Assembly: GCF_964340395.1 (NCBI RefSeq)
Contig: NC_135551.1
Coordinates: forward strand, 11,278,379-11,342,378
Reading direction: 5' to 3'
Length of the DNA: 64,000 nt
Source: Glandiceps talaboti
Taxonomy: Eukaryota; Hemichordata; Enteropneusta; Spengelidae
In this document: one piece after another, positions 40,749 to 53,993 of the stretch
Layout: the number at the start of each line of letters is the position of its first letter
How positions within the stretch are numbered: the stretch's first letter is position 1
Notes under the pieces: model-generated
What the model was told of the DNA's origin: nothing
The model's database searches: none
The model's input: the letters and a program-made list of their open reading frames with translations, nothing else
Program-made: the position numbers and the translations under genes

Positions 40749-41741
40749 CTGTATGGGTAAAGGTGGAAGACAATGTTTAACTTTAGGTATTTAAACATCA
40801 CACATACTGTCACTCTAAGGGAGCGATCAGTTTTTACGGCTGGGATGGCTCGGTGACTTTTTGTTCATGTTGTATTTAAACAGTCCACCCCTCCGACAAA
40901 TAAATAAACACAATGACCCCCACCCCATTTGTTGACAAGAAAAACTCTTTTTGTTCTGCACAATTCAACATGTTCAGGTCAATGGAGGAACATATTTCTG
41001 AGCAAGTAAATCTTAAGATATTTCATTTCTTATGTGTTACATGTACAGCTACTACAAGATGAAACAATGCAACTCATGGCCGGCAATAGCGAGAAGTCAT
41101 TTCTATTCTAACAAATAACTTTTAAAGGTTGCCATGGTGCAGTGTTGTGACATCATACCATATGAATTGGATGTATCAAGAAATAGAGTTTATGTTATAT
41201 TTGAATGTATATTTATCGCTATTTGTTTATGGTTTCTTTTATACACATACATTTTTTGGTTTAATAGCTCGCACAGTGCCCATGAGCGGCAGCATAGCAG
41301 CTCAATGACTAGTATGCATGTGATTCCTATATACTATGCGATGTTTTTTGTGGTGTTACCCAAGGATGCATTGTGGTACAATGACTATGCATGCGCGTTC
41401 TATGTACTATGTGCAATCTCCATGACAAGGGCACTATCTATGATACCATCATGAGTCAGCCATTCACAAATGAATCTACCCACCTGTGCGAGCTTAGGGG
41501 CTTTGGCCTAGTTATGATAATAAATGTATGGACATTTAAGTACAGGAGCGTGGCTCATGATTTTGTTTAGTTGAAAACAAGAAGACCCCCCCCCCCTTTA
41601 ATCGCTTTGTAAAAATAATGCCCCCCCCTTCTTTGAGTCCCAAATTGAGGTGGCCCCCCTCATCCCCCCCCCCCAGCCGTAAAAACTAATCGCTCCTTAA
41701 CACACACACACATACATACATACATACATACATACATACAT

Positions 41742-41790
<49 letters not shown>

Positions 41791-42126
41791 TACATACATA
41801 CATACATACATACATACATACATGAAAATTTCCTGTAGTAATGGGTCGTTAGAAGTTTGTAAGCTTTTCTGAGATTTGAACTACAATATATACTTTATTA
41901 TTCTTTTTCTGTTTATTATCTTTCTCACGGAATGTGCATTTGTTGTTTTTATTTTAACCTCTCGGCACGCACTGACAATGTATTGATTCTTGTTGAAGGT
42001 GACATATAAGCCTTATGGGCAATGAGAAATTATCTCGCTATAACAAATGAATATACTATTACTCAGATAGCCACATCAATACAGAGAGGGTTTCAAAAAT
42101 AATCCAACATTAAATTTCATCCTTAC

Positions 42127-42507
42127 CTCTCGGTACAGCCTCAATGTATGCGTCGAATCCACCTCTAGTAATGATCCCATCTGAATGAAACGTTATCCAG
42201 ATATTGAAGGAATCGGAAGTAGTAACATAATCGGAAATATTGGTACCAGAGTGTCTTTCCAAAAGCTTTTCCTCAGAATGAGGTTGAAGACCCTTTCCAA
42301 TTTCAACATAATCATAATCTTTTTCTGTGTCAAAGCTGTTGAAAATAACGTTCAATTGGCCATCGTCCTCTGTTGAGAAGGTCCATACACAGTACAGGAG
42401 AATGTTGTAGTTACGGGGAAAATTTGGTGATGTGATATGTACCAATTCACCAATAGTAACATGGAATCCCTCGCCACAATTGCTTGAGGTTGGTGGAGAA
42501 ATATTAT
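42127..42507 (-). CDS. CUB exon 9 (first of the array in transcript order)
   Basis: Has NISPPTSSNCGEGF like CUB exon 5 and a unique FHSDGIITR. Frame and splice sites intact. Confidence 0.85.
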
Positions 42508-42635
42508 CTACATGGATAAAGATGGAAGACAATAGTTAACTTTGCACATTTACACACACACACACACACACACATATACATACATACATACCTATTTGCC
42601 CGTTCTGTCGGCCTGTTTGTCAGTATGTATATGTC

Positions 42636-42688
<53 letters not shown>

Positions 42689-43425
42689 GTGTTCATGCCT
42701 CTCACATTTTCTCGAAAACGAGGTTTCGTCAATTTATTCAGTGTCGTAAATTCTAGAGTGTTCATCATTTCGAGAATGATATCCGTGCCATCTGATTTCT
42801 ATAATTTGCATATGGTGACTAGGCAATATCTCAATAATGACTAACAGAAATAATGCATTTCAAAGAACATATTTACGAAGTAAAAGACTATTCTCAGCGT
42901 ACATTTACCTTCAAATGGTGACATAACATTAAATACAATAGCACATATTTGCGCTAAAAGTAGTTGACACAAAATCATTTGATTATGCGATTTGTGTATA
43001 TATGTTACACCCAATCTGTGAAATTGCCCAATTCATGAAATGGGTAGGTACTTTTACTCTGTTCATGAAATAGGCAATCGTGTTGCCAAGGTGATGAAGT
43101 GGGTATGGTAAGCTATGCCCAGTACATGAAATGAGCATCTTTTATAGGACACACACAAAACAGAATAAGAATCAAACAACTTTATTATGATGTACTTACA
43201 AACTCATCACTTCACAATTCTTATTTTATTATAATTCAGTGTAGCTTGTGTTTTTAATAAAGTTCGATAATCAACACCTCAGCTCAAAACTCTTGCCCCA
43301 AAAATTTAATTTGGTCCCTTTAAGATAGTAATCTATACTCTCATTTGCATAAGGTTCACCATTCCATGAACTGGGCAAAGTTGCTTGCACATTTCATGAA
43401 TTGGGCAGTTTAACGGATTGGGTGT

Positions 43426-43498
<73 letters not shown>

Positions 43499-43996
43499 AT
43501 TTGCTAAAGAACATGATTTTTTTTACTCTTTATTTCAATACTATTTTAACCACAGTTATATAATTCTTTTGTGTGAAATGGCGACCTGGTTTAATTTCGA
43601 ACAATCATTAGAACACCAAGCCTTGTGTCGGTAAAGGGATGAAATGTGATCATCAAACTCACAACCATAATAATATACTTACTTATGTCAAATGTGGATT
43701 TACATAGGCAGCCCCAAATTTGAGGATAAAATCACATAGCAGTTGTTTATGTTATGTAAATTAGACTGTAGTGCTTCTGATTAGCTAGAATACCCTTTAT
43801 ATCTTATAACTTGCAATCTTGTCTGATTAGCTATCATTCTCTATTTTTTCAATGTTAATTTCAAACCGCATATCCATAACATCTTAGTACTAGTGACTGA
43901 CACCAGTCCCTTAGGAGAGTACTAGTGATCTGTGTCTGTCTGTTCGTCTTTCAGTCTGTCGGTGTAATTTCTCTAAAACTAAATGTTCATACTCAC

Positions 43997-44062
43997 AAAA
44001 GGTCTGGTTAAAATCGATTTCGGTGTAATTTGATGTATATGGATAATATGCAGTTGACTGCT
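43997..44062 (-). CDS. Linker exon 9
   Basis: 66-nt phase 1-1 spacer that would follow the diverged CUB exon at 48 kb in the transcript. Confidence 0.6.
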
Positions 44063-44559
44063 CTGTAAACAGAAAGGAGAATGAGAGTCATGTATGCATG
44101 TAAATATGTTATCAATTAGCCAAAAGCAATTACATAGACACATATTACAGAAAACAGACAGACAGACCGACATGTTCAGGTCAATGGTGGAACATATTTC
44201 AGAGCAAATAAATCTTAAGGTATTTCATTTCTTATGTGTTACATGTACAGCTCCCACAAGATGAAACAGATGGCGTGCAATAGCGAGAAGTCATTTCTAT
44301 TCTAACAAGTAACTTATTAATGGTGGTCATGGTGCAGTGTTGTGACATCATACCATATGTATTGGATGTATCAAGAGACAGAGTTTATGTTATATTTGAA
44401 TGCAAGACGAAGCTTATAGTACAGTGATTTTGATGAGTAGTCCTTTGCATTTTTGTTGTGGTAATTGTTTATCGATGCGTGCGAAGCAATTTGTTTATGT
44501 ACACACATATTGCAATCTGAATAAAATCTGGTGTAGTGTACACTTGCGATTTTGTATCT

Positions 44560-45900
44560 TTATTTATTTATTTATTTTTATTTATTTGAGATGTCTACAG
44601 GATTACCCCATTTACAGACACTGAAATTGGAAAGACTAAAATACATACATATTTACAAAAATAGTAAAAATAGAAAAAAGATAAATTAAAAGAAGATAAA
44701 AATTACCGAAATTGCGTTAGGTTCACACATCAACTATTTCATTTAGGACATCTTTTCTAAAAGTAATGAGACTTGAAAATATGTCAGTGTTTTGAAAGGT
44801 GTTGATAAAATTGAAGGTCCTAGGTAAAAATGAGTTTTTCCTTCGAGTAGAATTAAAACGTGCCATTTTAAATGTGTAGTGGGAACGGAGATTCCTGGAT
44901 GGCACATGAAACGGAACATTGGCAACAATATACATTCAGTTAAAAGAGCCATTTAAGCATTTATATAAAAAAGACTGCATCCAGCAATTTCCTACGAGAT
45001 TGAAGACTTTGAATATTAAAATACTGACAACGATTACTGTAATCGAGGTTTACTCCTTTACCAGGGAAAGATTTTCTAAAATACAGGTAGTTGAGGAATT
45101 TATGCTGGACCCTTTCAATTTTAGTGATTAGATACTCTGATGGGGTGACCAAACTTGTGGACAATACTCTAGTTGACTCCGTACAAGCGATTTATATAAA
45201 TCAATGATACAAGAACTGTCATGGAAATGCTTGCAGGTACGCTTTATCAAACCAACTTGCCTGTAAGCCTTTTTGACGATGTCCTGTATGTGTAACTCCC
45301 AGCTTAAATTAGTTCAAGTAGACGAGGTACCTCCAATGACAACACGTTGTTTTCGGTTATTTAATTAAGAACGAAACCATTCGAGAAGGCATCCACTAAT
45401 ACCATAGGATTTCAACTTGTGTATGAGAAGTAGATGGTTAACAGAATCAAATGCTTTCGAATAATCAAGGTACAGCGAATCCACCTGTCTGCCTTTTCGA
45501 GTTCACCGCCCATAAAGTCAATATACTCCACAAGATTCGTGGTAGTTGATCGACCCTTGAGAAATCCATGTTGGCAAGAACTAATCGAGCTTTCAACATG
45601 CGCATATACAGATTGGAATACGATCTTTTCAAAAACGTTGCTGACTAACGGCAGTAAAGAAATGGGACGATAATTGGTGACATCAGATCGCAGACCTGAC
45701 TTAAATACAGGAACAACATGGACTTTTTTGAAAAGTGATGGAAAAACTCCAGAATTTAAAGATTTGTTAAAAAGGATTGTCAACGGTATACATAACTGAG
45801 ATGCACATTTGTGAAGTATTACACCAGATACTCAATCAAGCCCACAAGCCTTACGAGGATCAGTTCCTAACAAAAATCACTGTCGTTTGTTCTTTTGTGA
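44560..45900 (-). mobile_element. LINE fragment A (non-LTR reverse transcriptase), dead
   Basis: Reads VHVVPVFKSGLRSDVTNYRP, ISLLPLVSNVFEKIV, CQHGFLKGRST and SLYLDYSKAFDSVNH (motif A with its Asp). After a stop and a deletion that removes the YADD region, the C-terminal part follows: YKSLVRSQLEYCPQVWSPHQ, KIERVQHKFLNYL, SLQSRRKLLDAVF and NSTRRKNSFLPRT. A TTTA-rich tail (AAATAAAT on the element strand) lies at about 44555-44590. Jockey/CR1-like in style; clade not assigned. Confidence 0.85.
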
Positions 45901-46873
45901 ACACTTGCATCTGGTACAATACCATAGGTTTTCGCGTGCAACACAAGAGTACTGAGTGAATTCACTTGAAAACGCGTAATATGCTGAAACATATGGGTGC
46001 AGTATTTCAGAGCCCTCTGTTCGAAAGAGCATCGGCACAGAGCGCAGACAACGATGTTATCATTATTGTTTGGTCGTTCTCTTTCTTTCAGTTTTGAACA
46101 TCGAGAGTTATATTATAATGTGGATTCTTGTTAGCTACTCGTAGATACCTGATTGGTTCGGGAAAACCTACGGTATTGTGTCATATATGTGTAACAAGCG
46201 CTCACAAAAGAACAAACAATAGTACAATGTAAGCGTTAGAGCCAAAAAGAATATGCGAATGACACTACACCGCATTTTAATCACATTGATCAAATTATAG
46301 ATGACTTTTTATGCAAACTGTTTTTGACACATGCTCTCACTCAGCAAGTCTTTTTACGTATGTTTCAAAATGGTGATGGTGTCTGAGCAAACATTTTTCA
46401 TTTTCAATAAGTTTGTATTTCTTATGGATGCCTGTAATTTTGAGGAATTACAATACAAATTTGTGTTATTATATATGTTTCTCTGTGGTTAGGTGGCCCT
46501 ATGTGTTGACACGAGGCCTAGAAGATACAGCCAGCTCATTTTGTGTCTCCAGAACGCCATGTCTATCTCTGTCAGTGAAGGTCAACCCACACCGAGATAT
46601 TAAACTGGCCTCCTGTTTGAACACTGTTTACTGACCTCAATTCTAAGACGATGGGCAATAGGTATTTTCGTACTTTGTAGTGGGACTATTTTATTTTTCG
46701 TAAATTGTACAATGTTGGAATAAGCTCGTAAAATCCAATTGAATGGTCCATATACTGCGTAATGATCATGAACTGGGGTATTAACTATTCATGAAAGATC
46801 ATCTTTCTAATTCTGGGATAATGTCATGAGATATTCATCAACACGGTTCAATCATGCAAATATGTACTGTTTA
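45901..46873. other. No recognisable feature
   Basis: Intronic sequence of the poly-CUB locus; nothing supported on either strand. Confidence 0.4.
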
Positions 46874-47331
46874 GGGGCGAGATCAATAGTTCAATGTAGG
46901 AGAAAAAACTAAATTCTTGTACTTAGGCCTCATACCCCCCCCCCCCACCCCACCCAACTAAATTGGCCAAAATTGAAAATTGCTTCAAACCGCACACTCA
47001 ATGCAAATCAGTATGTAGTGTAATCGCAATGCTATGAATATAAAGCCAGTATTATGTAGTGAGCAAAAGAATTATGTACACGTATGGTTCTTTTGTTGAC
47101 TCTTTATTTTAGTGTCATGCATTTATTATAGCAAAAAGTCTTACATTTCTGAATTTCACATTTTTTAAAGAAATATTTATATTTAGGAGTGCAAAACATC
47201 CAATAAAAGTAAAATCGATTTTGTAGGATGAGAACTAAAATGGCTCAAACCCACCCCTACCCTCAACCCTCCACCCTCAAGTTAAAGAATTTAGTTGTTA
47301 TCCTACATTGAACTATTGATCTCGCCGCCCC
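46874..47331. mobile_element. MITE-like element with GAGATCAATAGTTCAATG termini
   Basis: About 458 bp bounded by inverted repeats GGGGCGAGATCAATAGTTCA and, inward from the right, GGGGCGGCGAGATCAATAGT, both continuing into TTCAATGTAGGA and ACTAAATTCTT. Poly-C runs lie next to each terminus, like the GGGAGCGATCAG elements of the array. No coding capacity. Target duplication unclear. Confidence 0.75.
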
Positions 47332-47572
47332 AAAGGAAGGTCAAATTTTGTATAGTTTCATGTAATTAGATTTCAAATAAGGCACACCATGTGTAATACT
47401 ATTGATTGCTGTGTCTCAGAATTTTGCATTTCAACATGTGTAGGAACAAAAATCTATGGTTTTGCCCTTAAAGGGAGGCATTCAGTTTAAATGACAAATG
47501 CACTGAGTACACATCTTCCATATGCTAATCACACAAGGACTGATTAGATTTATGATAAACATCCAGTGAAGA

Positions 47573-48165
47573 TTAATTAGTCATTGCATAATTGATGCTT
47601 TTTCGTAATTAGACTATATTCTTCAAAAAGGCACACTTCAAATTCAACGCAATTTGGTACATGATAAATCGCTATGTCGTATATAGTTTGTATAGCTAGA
47701 TGTAGCTCGTAGTTTTAATGATTAATTTGCATAATTAATTTTTTGCAGGAACTTAAGGCGGCCACAACATTTGGTACATTCATCAACCATAACGAAGCAA
47801 ACATGCCCTAAAAAGCTAGTTGGCACAATTTTTACGCAATGATTTTAGTAATTAAGCCGTATCTAAACAAAGCACACTTCAAATTCCGCAATATGTGGTG
47901 CCTACATCAACCATAATAAGCACACATATCATATTAATAAGCCTGTTGGCATAGTTTTTAGTAATTTAATGAGTTTTGGTAATTAAGAATGCAAGCTTCA
48001 AATGTCTTATAATTTGGTACATATACCAACCATAACAATGTGCACACGTTCTATGAAGTTTGTCGATAAACCTTTTACTTTTAATGAGTAATTTGCATAA
48101 TTAATTATTTTTCAGTTATTAAGCTATATCTTAATAATGAATACATTATAAAATAAACATAGATT
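47573..48165. repeat. Tandem diverged copies of a dispersed repeat
   Basis: About four degenerate copies of a 100-150 bp repeat containing CACACTTCAAATTC, AATTTGGTACAT and TTTTAATGA.TAATTTGCATAATTAAT. Single copies occur near the left end of the window. Confidence 0.6.
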
Positions 48166-48176
48166 TTCAACCTTAC

Positions 48177-48572
48177 CTAATTGTAAAACCTCTGATTTAA
48201 TAGACGCTTCGAACCCTTGTTTGTTAATGCTAATATCTGCATGAAAAGTAATCCAAACACTTGAGGAGCCGGAAGTAATGCTGTTAGGAATAGAGCTACC
48301 ATAATGTTTTGTCAAAAGCTTTACTCCAAGATGAGGTTCTTGTCCACGCCCCACTTCAACGTAATCATAAACTGGTTCTGTGTCGAAGCTGTTGAAATCG
48401 ATGTATAATTGTGCATCATTTACTGTAGTGAAGATCCATTTGCAGTCAATGGAATCGGAGTAATCATATGGGTAATTGGGTGAGGTGACACGTACCACGT
48501 CACCAACAGCAAGTACGAACCTCTCGCCACATTTCATTGGGCTTGGAGTTGTTGCAAATGTAGTTCCAAAAC
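48177..48572 (-). CDS. Diverged CUB exon (first CUB domain)
   Basis: 396 nt, phase 1-1, acceptor TTACTTACAG and donor CAATTAG|GTAAGG. It reads GTTFATTPSPMKCGERF, VVRVTSPNYPYDYSD, CKWIFTT, FNSFDTEPVYDYVEVGRG and WITFHADISINKQGFEAS. Same two-cysteine CUB architecture as the array copies, with the Glu, Asp and Asp calcium positions kept, but strongly diverged in sequence. It therefore predates the array expansion and is under ordinary divergence. It follows the signal-peptide exon in compatible phase. Confidence 0.88.
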
Positions 48573-48613
48573 CTGTAAGTAATTTGAAAAGGAGACATGC
48601 GTACTTCTTTAAT

Positions 48614-49163
48614 CACAGGGAGCTCAGGCTCAGTTAGTTTTGTTTACAAATATAAACAAACAAGTAAACAAACAAACAAACAAACAAAACACAAACAAGT
48701 AAAAATAAACAAACAAACAAACAAACAAACAAACAAACAAACAAACAAACAAACAAACATAAACAAACTAACTACCCGACACATGAGTAGATACATACAT
48801 GAGTAAACGACAACAAACCAATGAACAAAAGCACTGCCCCCCCCCCCCCCCCCCGAAATGGTCACGTTATTTCCATATGTGACCATTTCGGGGGAAGGGG
48901 GGGTTGTTTGTTCGTTGGTTTGTTGTCGTTTACTCACGTATGCATCTACTCATTTGTCGGTTTATTTTGTTTATTTGTTTACTTGTTTGTTTGTTTCGTT
49001 TGTTTGTTTGTTCGTTTGTTTACTTGTTTTATGTATTTGTTTGTTTACTTGTTTATTTGTTTGTTTACGTGTATGTTTGTTTTTACTTGTTTGTGTTTTG
49101 TTTGTTTGTTTACTTGTTTGTTTATATTTGTAAACAAAACTAACTGAGCCTGAGCTCTCTGTG
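48614..49163. mobile_element. Foldback element with 7-bp target duplication
   Basis: A near-perfect 550-bp palindrome. Left end CACAGGGAGCTCAGGCTCAG, right end (reverse complement) CACAGAGAGCTCAGGCTCAG, flanked by CTTTAAT at 48607-48613 and 49164-49170. The arms (about 240 and 270 bp) contain AAAC repeats and poly-C. The centre is an inner hairpin GAAATGGTCAC / GTGACCATTTC with a loop of about a dozen bases. No coding capacity. Superfamily not assigned. Confidence 0.85.
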
Positions 49164-49170
49164 CTTTAAT

Positions 49171-50371
49171 TAGTAATTTAACATCATATACAGACATATG
49201 CTGTTCACGGGCGAAATATAAACAAAAATATATCTAATTATAGATATGCACACATACGGGATAGTAACCAATCAGAAGTTATTATAGCCACTACAGATGC
49301 CAGTAAATATAATCATCAATGCATATGACTTAAAGCTGCGCTGTATCTTCCATCGTTGAACTTGGCCCCTGTCCTCCTATCCTAAACCCGCTAGCTATGC
49401 TCTGCTCGACGAATGGCGATGCATAAAAAATTTGAACTTTTCTCCTCTCATATGTCGCTGCTAGCTGACTCAGGGACATATAGAGTAAACCGTTTGATAT
49501 CAGCGGGGTGGAGGGTTCTTGGGAAGAAGAAGATTTGTTGCAGGTCAAAATTGATAAACAATGACACAAAAGTATAGTTCCGAGGTATCAGCTATTATGC
49601 AACCATGATTGTGCTTTCCCCCCGACAGGATCGGAGTTATCGAAACTTACTAGCAGAATTTACAACGGGTGGGTTACTTGGGGAGAAAATAGTTCGGTCA
49701 AAATGTACTGCATTATAAAAAATCTTCGCCCTCCTCCACCATCAAAACGTTATAAGGACACCGCCCACCCAAAATGAAGTAGAAGATATTCGTACGTAAT
49801 CGTGTAATATTCGCTCATATGAAATGAAATTTCCTACGGGCACATTTTTATTTGGCCGCGTCATATATGATAACTTTTTAGTAGACCTTTTGAAAAACCA
49901 GTTAACGAATTTAAAACATGTTCACAACTTTGTGAAGAAAGGACCGCGTTTATGATTGGAAATTATTATAAGGACGTAAGGTAGAATTGTTACAGATGAC
50001 AAAATACAACTTTTTAATATTCGCTTAAGTTTTGATGTTTTGCCAGGTCACCGTGAACTCTCAATGTCATGAATTAATACTTAGAACAAATGTTTGCATA
50101 TCGCGAATAGTATTCTTCTAAGAGGACAATATTAAGTTATTATAAGATCAACACTGTCAAATAATTACAGACAGTTGGAAGAACGATGACGTGATCACAT
50201 TGTTTAGCTAGTTTTCATATTTGTCAATATCATTTGCATTGAATTAAGGCGACGGAAATACTTCCATCTGCTCCCTGACGTGGCAACTTCTAAATGATCC
50301 AGGTTAACTATGAACATTGTGTGTAGTTTGAGCTAATTCCCTAAAAGTCCAAGTCGATCCCGTGTACAGAG

Positions 50372-50372
<1 letters not shown>
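49171..50372. other. No recognisable feature
   Basis: Intron 1 of the poly-CUB locus; I see no exon or repeat I would defend. Confidence 0.4.

Positions 50373-50430
<58 letters not shown>
50373..50430. repeat. (GA)n microsatellite
   Basis: Pure GA tract just upstream of the 5'-truncated LINE. Confidence 0.95.
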
Positions 50431-50432
<2 letters not shown>

Positions 50433-50514
50433 ACATTAAGGAGGGTTACGTTAACAGTAGAGGTTAGCCCCCTTAATTTGTTACAGAATCTTGTATATGT
50501 TTTAACATTAATAC

Positions 50515-52965
50515 ATGAGTACTTGGTACGACAACGAATGTGAAAGATTGAAAGAACATAAGTATGATATATTAAAACGTTACTGCATGAATACAAAGAA
50601 GCGAAACGGCATTTCAAACAAAAACATTTTCCGTGATAAAAACGTAGTTATTTTGATTCGGTTAAACGAGTCTTCCCGATTCCAAATCTTTTTGGTGGAC
50701 TCTAAAACGATTGATTTCTGTAAATCCAATATCAAATTATACAATTAGTTCTGAAGAATGGTTTGCATATTTTAGTAAATTATTTTCCCATGACCTTTCA
50801 AGTCAGGATGATTTTGCTATGTCTGACGAATTGAGCGAGATGTTAGATTCTTCAGATAATTATTCAGTTAACCTAGATATTGATTGGAATATATTAAACA
50901 GTCCTATTTCAAACGAAGAAATTTTTGAAGCTATACGCAAGTTGAAACCAGGAAAATCAGCTGGACCTGATGGTATTCTAGGTGAATTTTTTAAATCTAC
51001 TCAATATTTTTTTGTTCCCTACTTAAATGCCCTCTTCAATAAATTATTTGATACAGGAACCATCCCAAAGAACTGGTCTAAAGCAATTATTGTCCCTCTT
51101 CATAAAAAGGGTCCAACTGATTCTCCAGACAACTTTCGTGGTATAGCTCTGCTTAGTATTTTTAGCAAGCTTTTCACGTCAATTCTGAATAATCGTCTCA
51201 TGTTCTGGTCGGAAGCTCTTGGAAAGATAGATGAGGGACAAGCAGGTTTTAGACGAGGATATTCAACAGTTGATAACATATTCATTTTACAATCAGTCAT
51301 ACAGAAATACCTCTCCAGAAAGCGAAGCAAGTTGTACTGTGCTTTCGTCGACTTACCAAGGCTTTACACAATGTTGAACGTAAACGATTGTGGTATGTCA
51401 TTCTAAAGGGTGGTGTACGGGGCAAAATGTTTAATATACTCTATGCTATTTACAAGGATGTCAAATCATGTGTGCGTACCAAGGACAAACTAACTGATTA
51501 CTTTGATTGCCCAATAGGGGTTCGACAAGGATGCATGCTATTAAAGTCCGTTTCTGTTTTCTTTTTTCATTAATGAATTATCGAGCAAACTTCATACTTG
51601 TGGTAGACGTGGTATACAACTCTTCCCGGATTTGGTGGAAATTTTCTGTTTATTATTTGCAGATGATATTGCACTTATTTCCGACTCAGTTATTGGTTTG
51701 CAATGTTTGTTTGATAACTTGAGTTCACATTGTAAGTTGTAGAAACTTTCTGTAAATCTAACAAAAACGAAAGTGGTTGTATTCAAAGCGGGTGGTAGAC
51801 TACCAAAAAACAGAGAAATGGTTTTTCGAAGGAAAACATGTTGAAGTAGTTTCATATTACAAATATTTGGGGATTGTTTTTTCATGTCGTTTATGTTGGT
51901 CAACTGCAACAAAACTTTGGCCCAACAAGCAAGGAAAGTTTTCTTTTCTGTAGCTAGGGCTGCAAGAAAGACAGGAATGTTACCTTTTGCAGGTTTTTGT
52001 TTTTTTTAAATCTTTTATACTAAAATTTTACCGATACTGACATATGGGTCAGAGGTATGGGGAATGCATGAATGCATTGAGAGAATTCAATACCTAGCCT
52101 GTCGTACATTTCTAGGAGTTTCCACAAATGCACCAAATGTAACATTATTAGGCGAATGCGGTCGTTACCCAGTTTTCTTGTATACTGCCAAGCGTTGTAT
52201 GAAGTATTGGGCTAAAATTTTGAACATGCCATCATATAGATATCCTAAGAAATGCTACAATATGTTATACATTATTGAAGAATCCGGGGAAAGAGCCAGG
52301 AAAACTTGGGTAAATGACATAAAGAACCTTTTATTTACTTGTAATCTACACAAGTTTGGGGAATCTCAAACAGTGAGAAATGTTGATAAGTTTTTGTTTA
52401 TATTTGTCGAGAAATTCAGAAAGGTTCTGTTTTCCCAATGGTATAGTGAAGTGTGTTTCTTTGATAAGTTGTCTTTGTATCGTGAGTACAAATTTTCTTT
52501 GGAGCCGGAAAGATACTTACGGTCAATCAACATTTCTAGTCATAGACAAATGCTTGCTAGGTTTCGCTGTTCGTCACATTTCCTGCGCATAGAGACAGAC
52601 AGAAAACACGGCATTGAAAGAAACCAGAGAATATGTTTATTGTGCGATTCAAATGAAGTCGAAGATGCATATCATTTTTTATTAGTATGTTCTTTGTTCA
52701 ATCACGATAGGGAAAAATATATCTCTAGATTTTACTTTGATCCTCCGTCTGTACAGAACTTTGTCGATTTACTTTCTTCTAACAATGTAGATACACTACA
52801 ACGTCTCGCAGTATTCTTATTTCATGCCATGAAACTACGTAAAGAAGTAAACAGTGTTATGTAACAGTGCCATTGCCTTTTCAATACTGCTTTACTGTAA
52901 TATTGGTATATTGTATCTTTGGGCCGATGGCCTCTGAATGCGGAATAAATAGACCACTTACAAAA
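50515..52965 (+). mobile_element. LINE fragment B (non-LTR retrotransposon), 5'-truncated and frameshifted
   Basis: Reads STWYDNECERLKEHKYDILK (region after the lost endonuclease), KLKPGKSAGPDGILGEFFK, NWSKAIIVPLHKKG, NFRGIALLSIFSKLF, EGQAGFRRGYST, PIGVRQGC and FADDIALISDS (catalytic motif C). Frames shift near 51350, 51550 and 51720. A long open C-terminus (52064-52864) ends with a CLLC...H....C zinc-like motif (RICLLCDSNEVEDAYHFLL, VC). Stop at 52861-52863; an AATAAA lies near 52944. It sits antisense in intron 1 of the poly-CUB gene. Confidence 0.9.
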
Positions 52966-53172
52966 TACTTGTTAATATTACAGGCGAGACTTCTAGGTTT
53001 TATTAATGGTCATTTAGTTTTTCTATATCTATATTGATCATTATTACAGCGCTTTCAAAAAAAAACGAAAAGAAAACGATCATATCTGATAATAGACGAG
53101 TTGGAACTTTTTTCTTGCATTATTGTGCAGATGATCACACTCCATATTTCATTAAAGCAAGCAGGTACTTAC

Positions 53173-53257
53173 CCCTTACTTCGATACCATCGCAAAGGAG
53201 GCAAGGAACGAGGATTAGGAAGTAACTGGTAAGCCACAGGACCACAGAAATCGACAT
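53173..53257 (-). CDS. Signal-peptide exon of the poly-CUB gene
   Basis: From ATG at 53257 the frame reads MSISVVLWLTSYFLILVPCL, then LCDGIEVR, ending in phase 1 at donor AGGG|GTAAGTACC. A long hydrophobic core ending in small and polar residues is a secretion signal. The next exon to the left that is open in phase 1 with a good acceptor is the diverged CUB exon at 48177-48572. The 85-nt length equals that of the lectin gene's signal exon. Confidence 0.7.
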
Positions 53258-53921
53258 GTTTCTTCGTCCACTCCTAAAACACGAATGGAGTCTTAATTGA
53301 AACATACGTACAAGTAATAAGCTAAGAAATGGAGGAAATAAGAATAATGATAATAATGATAATGACAATGATGATGATAATGATAATGTTAATAATAATG
53401 ATAATAATATATGTTGTTTTAATTCTCCAACAAGGGGAAATTGGAAAACTAGGAATAGCCAATTGCTATTCAATAAAACAACAACAGGATGACACGACAC
53501 ACACATCAGAGATACATTAAGATTTGACATGTCAACTCAACTATACATGTGTCTCAATTCAAACGTAATTATAATTTTGTTCAAGGCCTGACAAAATACA
53601 TCTACTATTAGCGATAATTGATCGTATACGGGGGAATCCAAAGGCTGCCAGCAGGTTCAGTTACCTTTTTCGGTCAGTTCAACCATTTACTGAAAGTGGA
53701 CTATAGGATTCGATTGCAAAGAATTACTGTCATTCCCCATTAAAAGGTGTTAGTAACTTTTTATAAATCTCTCTATATGTATACTTTAACATCTGTCTTA
53801 TGTCTTCATAATAGCGTGAAGTCAAAGAACAACTTGTAATCATAAAATGTACTTTTATGGTATGTTATATTAACAGTATGTATGTATGTATGTATGTATG
53901 TGTGTGTGAGTGAGTGAGTGC

Positions 53922-53993
<72 letters not shown>

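Larger units (their letters stand above)
41822..44399 (-). repeat. Array unit 9 (oldest-looking edge)
   Basis: Holds CUB exon 42127-42507, mini exon 42909-42953, a (TA)n tract 43430-43494 and linker exon 43997-44062. At about 44172 the truncated CUB and the MITE left end are deleted, and more diverged unit sequence runs on to about 44399, where array homology ends. Confidence 0.85.

Noticed and set aside
49320-49569. 79-residue minus-strand frame in intron 1
   Set aside because: No domain signature, no splice sites that match phase 1, and ordinary codon content for non-coding DNA.
53135-53530. Long minus-strand frame (131 residues) around the signal-peptide exon
   Set aside because: Only the part from the internal ATG at 53257 to the donor at 53173 is supported; the rest is low-complexity upstream sequence and read-through into the intron.
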